DNA of 64,000 nucleotides from Aspidapion aeneum (lineage: Eukaryota > Arthropoda > Insecta > Coleoptera > Brentidae). The DNA is taken from NCBI GenBank assembly GCA_963576565.1, contig OY755038.1:137737624-137801623 (forward strand). Direction: 5' to 3'. The position numbers and the translations under genes were made by a program. A model generated the notes under the pieces. The model made no database searches. It was not told the origin of the DNA and saw nothing but the letters and a program-made list of their open reading frames with translations. Shown in pieces: positions 56,189-64,000 of this stretch (position 1 is the stretch's first letter; every line of letters starts with the position of its first letter).

Positions 56189-56349
56189 CAAACAACATAA
56201 TTAAACCACTTATTGGATGGATTTATATATTTTATATTTTTTAAATGATTTTTTCTATTATTATTATTAGTTATGTATTTGCTTTGTCTACAAAGTTTTA
56301 TCCTTTATATAAGACAATAAAGCTTGATTTGATTTGATTTGATTTAATT

Positions 56350-58800
56350 TGTTATCACTGTACTTTAATAATAATTTATCGAATAATTTAATTTAATTTT
56401 AAGATAATATAATAAAAGTGCCTTTTTATTGCTAAAATATGTAGCTCTCACTCCGGTCAAGCAAAAAACTTATTGCTTTAAAAAATATTAAGGTCACTTT
56501 TATCCGTTGCATTTGTCATGTAAAATACTACCTAATATTAGTTTTTGCCAAACATTTTGCATAATATATAGTCCAACGAATTACCCTAGGAACTTAAAAT
56601 TAGACACTGTCTTAAAAATGACATCTGGTGTTTTGCAAATTTTACTCTGCTCTTTAAAATGAAAGTATTACTTTACTATAGTTTAATGTGGCATTTGCAA
56701 ATTTCTTAATATCTACAAGATAATTTTTATTTCTGGTTACTTTCTATGAAAATGAAAAAACTGTTGACTGATTATTATGTAAAAAGGTCTGAGTAAGCGA
56801 ATGGTATAACTTACGTCAAAATCTGAGGCATAGTTTTGAAAATATTGTAATTGTTTTAAATAAAAATACTTGAAATTTATGGAGCTTTTTAAACATTTTG
56901 CGTTTAATTTCAGAAACCATAGGTCCCAGATAATTTTTTATAATGTAACGAATTGTAGCTCCTGCTCCTCTCATGCCACAAAAACAGTGCACCAAAAAGA
57001 GTTTCATTTTTAACCAATTTGTCTATAATATTGTATTTCGTTAACTCTTTACCAATATTTCTCGCGGTATATAATTTAAAAATAAACCTACGGACATAAA
57101 ATTTGCCATAACTTAAAAATGACATATGTCATTTTATAGATTTTCTTCTGCTCTTTAACATGAAATTAATCCTATTATTATTGCAATAATATTTTAAAAA
57201 ATATTTGCAAATTCCTTTAATTTTATAAGATTTTTATTAATTTTGGACCGTTTTGATAAATGTTAAGTGCCCTCCACCAGCGCCCTCTACATTAAGGTAA
57301 AAACTATAAATAAAGTTTTATGTAGAAAGGTTCGGCGAAGTGAGTAGTGTAATTTTTGTCCAATTCGGACCCACTGTTTTAAAGATAGCGCGATTTTTGT
57401 AAAAATACGTGTTATTTCTGTTGAGATTTTTGCGTGTTTTTTAATATTTATTTTTCAAACTCAAAAACGGTACAACTTAGAAAAGTCAAACTTTTATTTA
57501 GAAAATATTTTGGTATTTTCTTAAAAAGATAGCAGTTCGAAAACTGTCAAAAAGTGTAAGGGCAAAAAAATTTCTCGATTCAGTATTTTTGACTGCAAAA
57601 ACCTTGCATAGTTTTTGAAAAATCCTCAAAACTCAAAAACCAAAAATTAATTTTAAAAACCAACTATACGGTTACCGAACACTCCCTTAGGTCCGCAAAC
57701 GTTTAAAATTTGGTTAAAATGGGTTGAACAGTTTTGGAGTAATGACCAGATATATTTTAAAAAACGGCAAATAAACAGAGAAAATCTGACCAATTTTATT
57801 GTATAGTGAAAATGCGTGACTGCTGGGATTCAGAAGAGCCCCAAAATGGGGCACTTGACTTTTTCCGATCTGGCTGAAAAACAACAGGCTTCCTGACCAC
57901 ACATAAGAGTATACTTGTGCAAAATCTCAAGTTTCTAGAATAATCCCCTGCACACTTATGGTGTGCCAACAGAGGTACATCAAAAAAAGTCACTTTTTGA
58001 CGGTTTTTCCCTATTTCCCCTACTTGAAATTTTCCGATTTGACCCAAAATTGACATTTTTGGTCTCCCGTAAGTTCTTATTCAGTGAGCCACTACGTCGA
58101 AGCGTTGCCAAGTAAACGTCAAAATTCGAGCGCGATACACTAGGGGTGCAAGGGACAGAATAAAAAAAATAAAAATAATGTTACGGCCGAGGCGGCTCAA
58201 GTAATTGATTTTCGCCACAAGCGAAAATCAATAAACATACGGATGATTTTCGCTACGCAAAAACGTCCGTATCACAAATTTGCGAAGCAAATTTGTGTTA
58301 AAAAAAATTTGCTTCGCAAATTAGTTTATTAACAAATTTGCTTCGCAAACAAATTTGTGTTGAGAAAAATTTGCTTCGCAAATTAGTTTATAAACAAATT
58401 TGCTTCGCAAATTTTTTACATCCAACACTTTTAAAACTGTTGCAGCATTGATTTTCGCTAAGCCTCTCGCCTGCGGCGAGATTTTGTGTTTAATTATTTA
58501 TGAAAATATATTTAAATGTACTTCTATTGGTATGGTACAATAACATTTGGGGGATTGGAAACAAAATCATTGTCTACAAGTTTCAAACAAAGAATTTGGA
58601 GAATTATTATTGGTTCATAAATTTGTGATAATAAAATTTGCTTCGTTACTTTTGTCAATAAGTTGCTTCGCAAATTTAATTTACTAGTATTAATTTAAGG
58701 TTAATATCGAACTCATACACAGTTATTAATAATTGCATTTTTCATCCCTAAAATGTGTAACTCTCGCTCATGCTACATGCCCATGGTTTTAAAAAATTAC
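56350..58800 (+). repeat. macro-repeat copy C, third part
   Basis: Collinear with 36805-39020, up to 'gtgtaactctcgct'. After about 58800 similarity stops, so the AT-rich 3' part seen in copies A, B and D is missing here. Confidence 0.85.
58195..58420. repeat. cluster of perfect hairpins, copy C
   Basis: The same series of inverted repeats as in copy A (ATTGATTTTCG..., ACGGATGATTTTCG..., AAATTTGCTTCGCAAATT), with one extra hairpin unit and small differences in number and order. Confidence 0.85.
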
Positions 58801-59084
58801 ATATTTTACCAATTTGTTTATATTTTGTAATGTTTTGCAATATTTGGGGACACGCAGTGCCCCGCCAAGTTAGCGCAAATTATCTTTTCTTAAAACATTT
58901 CAGCCCATATTTCACCTATCTATAATTCTAATTCGGCATGATCAACGAAATTTAAACTTTGCACAGTTGTAGAACTTGACAGAGTTAACACTCCATCCAA
59001 GTTTCATGGACTTCCATAAAGCAGTAAAGTAGTTACGGAATTTGAAAAAACGTCGAATTTGCCACACACTCACTAATGTATAGA
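58801..59084. other. unassigned stretch between macro-repeat copies C and D
   Basis: No gene is recognised. It contains 'acacgcagtgccccgccaag', locally GC-rich, and otherwise AT-rich sequence. Confidence 0.3.
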
Positions 59085-59525
59085 TCATCAAAATTCTACT
59101 GTACTTCCAGATATACTACAAAGCTGAAATTTGGCAGACTTATAGAAATTATGACCAAACCCATGGAAAAAATCTAAAAACCCCAACATTTTTATTTACT
59201 CCCCTCCCCTATACATTTAAATTTATGTAATTAATACATGTAAAGTTATGTAAAAGTAACATAGCCAACTTCTCAAAACGCTAGAGGACTAGGTTTTGAC
59301 AGACTGATAGAAACTAAAAGAAATCTATAGGAAAAAAATCGAAAACTTCAACATTTTAATTTACTTCCCTCCCATATACATGTAAAATTATTTAAAACTA
59401 ACATTGCCCACTTCTAGAAACTCTAGAGAGCTGAGCTTTGGCGGACTGTTAAGAACTATGACAAAACTATAGGAAAAAATTTAAAAACATCAAAACTTTT
59501 ATTTGCTTCACGCCCCTGTACATCT
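59085..59525. repeat. three diverged tandem units of about 145 bp
   Basis: Phrases 'gctgagatttggcagact', 'gaactatgacaaaactatagg' and 'tttatttactcccctccc' recur three times with a period near 145 bp. A single unit of the same type stands at 41020-41140 in copy C. Confidence 0.7.
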
Positions 59526-59774
59526 TAAGTTATATATATATATATATATATATATATACTATATACATTTTAAAATTAAAGGTTTTTACTAGTTTGGAAA
59601 AGTTTTCTTAAATGTTTTGCGAAATATATTTAAAACGTAAAGTTTGGTACCCGTGAATAAAGAAAACAAAATTTTTTCGTGGATAATCGGGTGTAGAAAG
59701 GTTTTGTTCCTCTTGTGTTTTTCCGTGGGCAGCTCGAATGCTGTACACCCACGGGGGTTCAAGATCTAATGGCC

Positions 59775-59837
59775 ACCCATTAAGTGTTGACAGTTAACTG
59801 TTTCGTGCTTAAGGGACTCTTCAGAACACTGCATGGT
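59775..59837 (-). ncRNA. hammerhead-like ribozyme of the 450-bp subfamily
   Basis: CUGAAGA core, GAAA, stem III CAG/CUG, GUC site and fully paired stem I (AGUGUU/AACACU) are present on the minus strand. Stem II (GUCC/GCAC) has a mismatch. Confidence 0.75.
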
Positions 59838-60238
59838 CAATGTAACACAATTGTAAAGTTAGAGAGACGGTATATAAACCTCATCTTACGATATTGGTAA
59901 GAGAAATGAAAAATAATGCCTGCAATACTGTATGTTTTATACACAAGTTGCGACATCTACCGAATACAAAAGAAATTATGCCCATTGAAACATACTTTAA
60001 TAAGTTTTCTAATATACATTTTAAAATGAAAAGTTTTTACTAGTTTGGAAAAGTTTTCTAAAATACTTTGCGAAATATATTGCGAAATATATTTAAAACG
60101 TAAAGTTTAGTACCCGTGAATAAAGAAACCAAAAATTTTTCGTGGATAATCGGGTGTAGAAAGGTTTTGTTTTCTCTTGTGTTTTTCCGTGGGCAGCTCG
60201 AATGCTGTACACCCACGGGGGTTCAAGATCTAATGGCC

Positions 60239-60305
60239 ACCCATTAAGTGAGTGTTGACAGTTAACTGTTTCGTGCTTAAGGAACCCTTCAGAACCGTGC
60301 ATGGT
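60239..60305 (-). ncRNA. degenerate hammerhead motif
   Basis: The core reads CUGAAGG instead of CUGANGA, stem I is disturbed (GGUU against AACACUCA with a 4-base insertion), and stem II is altered. GAAA and stem III remain. It is probably inactive. Confidence 0.6.
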
Positions 60306-62274
60306 CAATGTAACACCTTTGTAAAGTTGAAGAGACGGTATATAAATATCATCTTACGATATTGATAAGAGAAATGAAAAATAATGCCTGCAATACGGTA
60401 TGCTTTAAGCACAAGTGGCGACATCTACCGAATGCAAAAGAAACTATGCTCATGGAATAATACAAGAGAAACAAAACCTTTTTATATACGTTTAGCCACG
60501 AAAAATTTTTGTTTTTTTTTAAATATTTATCCAAAAATTAGCCTTGGAATTGGACACTGATTCAAAAATAAAATGTTAATTATTTAACTAAGTGTAATTC
60601 ATTTAATGACTACTCATTATTTGCCTTTGCCAACCCCTTACAACTGATGCTATTATCACTGGACTTAAATAATAATGTAATTTAATTAAAGTGCCTTTTT
60701 ATCGCTAAAGTATGTAGCTCTCGCTCCCCTCATGCTAAAAACTTGTTGCTTTAAAAAAATATTAATGTCACTTTTATCCTTTGAATTTGGCGTGTAAAAT
60801 ACTAATATTAGATTTTGCCAAACATTTTGCCTAATTTATAATCCAAAGAATTAACCTAGGAACTTAAAAATAGACACTGACTTAAAAATGACATCTGGTA
60901 TTTTGCAAATTTTACTCTGCTCTTTAAAATGAAAGTATTACTATACTATAGTTTAATGTGGCATTTGCGAATTTCTTAACATCTATGAACCGACAATTTT
61001 TAATTTTGGTTACTTTGTTAAGCGCGCTCTATGAAAATGATAAAACTGTTGACTGATAACTATGTAAAAAGGTTCGAGTAAGCGAATAGTGTAACTTCCG
61101 TCAAAATCTGACGTATGGTTTTGAAGATATCGTAATTGTTTAAATAAAAATACATGAAATTTATTGAGCTTTTTAAATATTTTGGGATAAATATCAAAAA
61201 CTATCGGTCCAAGATAATTTATTTTATAATCAAACGAATTGTAGCTCCGGCTCCTCTCATGCTACAGACTCAATGCATCAAAAAAAGTTTTAATTTCAAC
61301 CAATTTGTGTATAATATTCTATTTCGTTGACGTTTTACAAATATTTTTCGCGGTATTTGATCAAAAAATAAACCTAGAAACTAAAAATTTGTCATAACTT
61401 AAAAATAACATATGTCATTTTATAGATTTTTGTCTCTTCTTTAACATGAAATTAATCCTATTATTATTGCAATTATATTTCAAAAAATATTTGCAAATTC
61501 CTTTAATTATATAAGATTTTTATTAATTTTGGACCGTTTTGATAAATGTTAAGTGCCCTACACCAGCGCCCTCTACATTAAGGTTAACAACTTAGAAAAG
61601 TTGAAATTTTTTTATAAAATATTTTGGTATTTTCTTAAAAAGGTAGCAGTTCGAGAACTGTCAAAAAGTGTAAGGGCAAAAAAATTTCTCGATTCAGTAT
61701 TTTTGACTGCAAAAACCTTGCATAGTTTTTGAGAAATCCTCAAAACTCAAAAATCAAAAACTAATTTTAAAAACCAACTATACGGTTACTGAACACTCCC
61801 TTAGGTCCGCAAACGTTTAAAATTTGGTTACAATGCATTAAACAGTTTTGGAGTAATGACGAATTTTATTGTATAGTGAATATGCGTCACTGCAGGGATT
61901 CGGAAGAGCCCCAAAATGGGGCACTTGACTTTTTCCGATCTGGCTGAAAAACAATAGGCTTCCTGACCACACATAAGAGTATACTTGTGCAAAATCTCAA
62001 GTTTCTAGAATAATCGTCTGGACACTTATGGTGTGCCAACGGAGGTACATCAAAAAAAGTCACTTTTTGACGGTTTTGCCCCTATTTCCCCTACTTGAAA
62101 TTTTCCGATTTGACCCAAAATTGACATTTTTGGTCTCCCGTAAGTTCTTAATCAGTGCGCCAAATTTCATTCTTCTACGTCGAAGCGTTCCCGAGTAAGC
62201 GTCAAAATTCGAGCGCGATACACTAGGGGTGCTAGGGACGGAATAAAAAAAAAATAATAAAAATAATGTTACGG

Positions 62275-62505
62275 CCGAGGCGGCTCAAGTAATTGATTTT
62301 CGCCACAAGCGAAAATCAATAAAGATACGGATGATTTTCGCTACGCGAAAACATCCGTATCACAAATTTGCTTCGCAAATTTGTGTTAAAAAAAATTTGC
62401 TTCGCAAACAAATTTGTGTTGCGAAAAATTTGCTTCGCAAATTAGTTTATAAACAAATTTGCTTCGCAAATCTGTGTTGAGAATAATTTGCTTCGCAAAT
62501 TTTTT
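62275..62505. repeat. cluster of perfect hairpins, copy D
   Basis: ATTGATTTTCG...CGAAAATCAAT, ACGGATGATTTTCG...CGAAAACATCCGT and several AAATTTGCTTCGCAAATT hairpins in series, as in copies A and C. Confidence 0.85.
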
Positions 62506-63777
62506 ACATCCAACACTTTTAAAACTGTTGCAGCATTGATTTTCGCTAAGCCTCTCGCCTGCGGCGAGATTTTGTGTTTAATTATTTAGAAAAAAATGTT
62601 TAACAGTGTTTCCATTTATGTCGTACAATAACATTTTAGGGAATTGGTTTCAAACCAAGAATTTGGAAAATTATTATTAGTTCATAAATTTGTGTTAATA
62701 AAATTTGCTTCGCAAAGTTACTTTTGTCAATAAGTTGCTTTGCAAATTTAATTTACCAGTATTAATTTAAGTTAATATCGAACTCATACACAGTTATTAA
62801 AAAGTGCATTTTTGCGACAGACTCACGGTCTCAAAAAATTACATATTTTCCTTGATACTTAATCAAGTATCATTTTCTCATAAATTAATTAATCTTTTAT
62901 TCTATAAAATCTATAAAATCCGTTTAGTGGTTCTTTAAATAATTGTTATTCCAACTGTTGCTTTAAATTCTGTCTGCAATAATTTCCTTATAAATTCACT
63001 GAACCGATTTCAATAATAAAAAAAAAATATTGCTCTTTGAACAAAACTATTGAAATTTTCCTACATTTTTAAGTCCAAGATGTTGGAAAAAAAGTCAAGT
63101 TTGTCCTTCTTGGAATGATCATTTCTTTGTATGTTGCGAGGATTTATTTTTATATGATTAGTACCTCGTTGTGAGTGGTGGATCTTATAAATATATTCAA
63201 AAAAGGGTCGAAAAATTTCTCGTAATATAAGAAACAACTATCTTTTATGGAGGGTCAAATTCGATTTAGTAAGCCATATTATATTTAGAGTTGGCGGAGA
63301 ATTTCGCCATGATGCTTTTTATTTTATTGTCGGTTTAGTAATAATGAATTTATGAGGAAATGAATGCACATAGAAATGGCAAGGCAATCGCATAATCTGT
63401 AAAACTTTTTCGAAAAAAATCAAAAAATTTTCAAAAAATATAAGAATAAACAGCCTTTTTAAAAAGTAAAGTTTTTATGTCCGCCATTTTGGATTTTACA
63501 ATGACGGCAAATTTTAATAGTGATCTTTTCAAAGCAATCAATCTGTTCCACTTTATATTTTATTAAAATCGGTTCGGCAAAAATGTATTTATGAGGAAGA
63601 CAGGATTTAGAAGACAATCGTTACAACCTGTAAAACAATATAGTTGAAGAAAAAATCAATTTTTTGGGACTGAAATCGTTTTTAACGATTCAGATCTCGT
63701 GCTTAACAAAGATAGAGCTTTTCTACAAACAAAAAAAATATCCAAAATTTCCACACATTTCCAACTTAAGAATAAAC

Positions 63778-63938
63778 AGTATTCGTTCGATCGCAGTTCA
63801 GTACGGTTATATTGCATCGTACCTGCATGATAGTACTAACGAGGTCAAAGTCGAAGTTTGTTTTGTTTACAATAAACCTCGCGCGCGAAAAACCTGTGTT
63901 AAAAATCTATATACAATGTGTATTATAAATAATATATC
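63778..63938 (+). other. start of a new element or gene, 5' leader
   Basis: A sharp junction with macro-repeat copy D at 63777 is followed by 'agtattcgttcgatcgcag' and then 'cgcgcgcgaaaaacctg', different in composition from the repeat. The start recalls the CA(G/T)T initiator-like 5' ends of jockey/I-type LINEs and LTR leaders. A 5' end of a mobile element is the likeliest reading. Confidence 0.4.
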
Positions 63939-64000
63939 ATGTTTAAAAGCAAAAAAAGTGTACCATCACCTGTGAAACTTGTTTTAAAAATTAGCGAAAA
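63939..64000 (+). CDS. N-terminus of an unidentified ORF, cut by the window end
   Basis: An ATG at 63939 opens MFKSKKSVPSPVKLVLKI, without a stop before the window ends. The basic N-terminus would suit an ORF1/Gag-like nucleic-acid-binding protein of the element starting at 63778, but 20 codons are too few to tell. Confidence 0.35.
   Translation, partial: MFKSKKSVPSPVKLVLKISE

Larger units (their letters stand above)
51372..56349 (+). mobile_element. older AT-rich LINE, split by a younger LINE
   Basis: The left part (51372-51496) encodes NKKSSTGIDGISLNILKE, the entry to the reverse-transcriptase domain. The rest continues at 54667. The 3' end has (A)n(TA)n and then repeated 'tttga' (gcttgatttgatttgattt), a microsatellite tail seen in CR1/L2-like LINEs. 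The macro-repeat flanks resume at 56350 with about 22 bp of the original missing, so a small target deletion accompanied insertion. The element is 5'-truncated. Confidence 0.8.
59562..63777 (+). repeat. macro-repeat copy D
   Basis: It opens with two tandem hammerhead-type modules 451 bp apart (from 59561 and 60012), then is collinear with 36620-39990 of copy B, including the GTCTCCCGTAAGTTC block and hairpin cluster. It breaks off at 'cttaagaataaac' (63777), where new sequence begins. Confidence 0.85.

Noticed and set aside
60239..60305. Active hammerhead in the second module of copy D
   Set aside because: The invariant CUGANGA is changed to CUGAAGG and stem I is disturbed.
34331..63777. Penelope-like reverse transcriptase or GIY-YIG nuclease associated with the hammerheads
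   Set aside because: No such motifs were found in any frame provided; the reverse transcriptases here are BEL and LINE types.

Overview
The window looks like nuclear DNA of an arthropod, most likely an insect. It is AT-rich, has no dense gene layout, and is built almost entirely of nested mobile elements: two BEL/Pao LTR retrotransposons, a DD41D mariner-like transposase, two jockey/CR1-type LINEs and a hammerhead-ribozyme satellite. Host coding sequence is limited to a decayed fragment resembling a ciliary dynein assembly factor (DNAAF1-like), one good candidate exon on the minus strand (16024-16137) and one weaker cysteine-rich exon-like ORF (about 26876-27062). The species cannot be named from this sequence.

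Layout. 1-6660: solo-LTR-like sequence, an AT microsatellite, a perfect 468-bp tandem duplication, a 67-bp duplication and the DNAAF1-like pseudogene. 6666-14111: BEL/Pao element 1, with near-identical LTRs and a 5-bp target duplication (atatt) but a coding region cut by two frameshifts. 14112-19067: mostly unassigned, with the candidate exon, a small MITE-like unit and a reverse-transcriptase fragment. 19068-63777: at least four tandem copies of a 5-6.5 kb macro-repeat, itself carrying hammerhead-type modules and clusters of perfect hairpins, and interrupted by large insertions. 63778-64000: the 5' end of something that leaves the window.

The most interesting object is 23640-34330. It is a 10.7-kb insertion flanked by a 15-bp direct repeat (tattaattcttaaaa), and its empty site is visible in the next macro-repeat copy at 40645-40659. 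It consists of 514-bp units, about 4.1 in one orientation and 10 in the opposite orientation, giving a giant asymmetric palindrome. Every complete unit encodes a canonical type I hammerhead ribozyme: CUGAGGA core, perfect 4-bp stem II, GAAA, 3-bp stem III with a UUAA loop, GUC cleavage site and a 6-bp stem I. Three lie on the minus strand and ten on the plus strand. One more hammerhead is split inside stem II by a 3.4-kb TG...CA element that duplicated GTCC. Processing of transcripts would release 514-nt monomers. This resembles hammerhead satellites such as pDo500 of cave crickets and the animal retrozymes thought to use Penelope-like machinery; no Penelope-type enzyme is visible here.

The second nested stack is 41594-56349. 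BEL/Pao element 2 (473-bp 5' LTR, tRNA-Tyr-type primer site, one long frame with three TAA stops) sits in the macro-repeat. Its 3' LTR carries a 5'-truncated DD41D mariner-like transposase. Further on, an intact 995-residue LINE ORF has inserted into an older, AT-rich LINE, which itself sits in the same macro-repeat copy.
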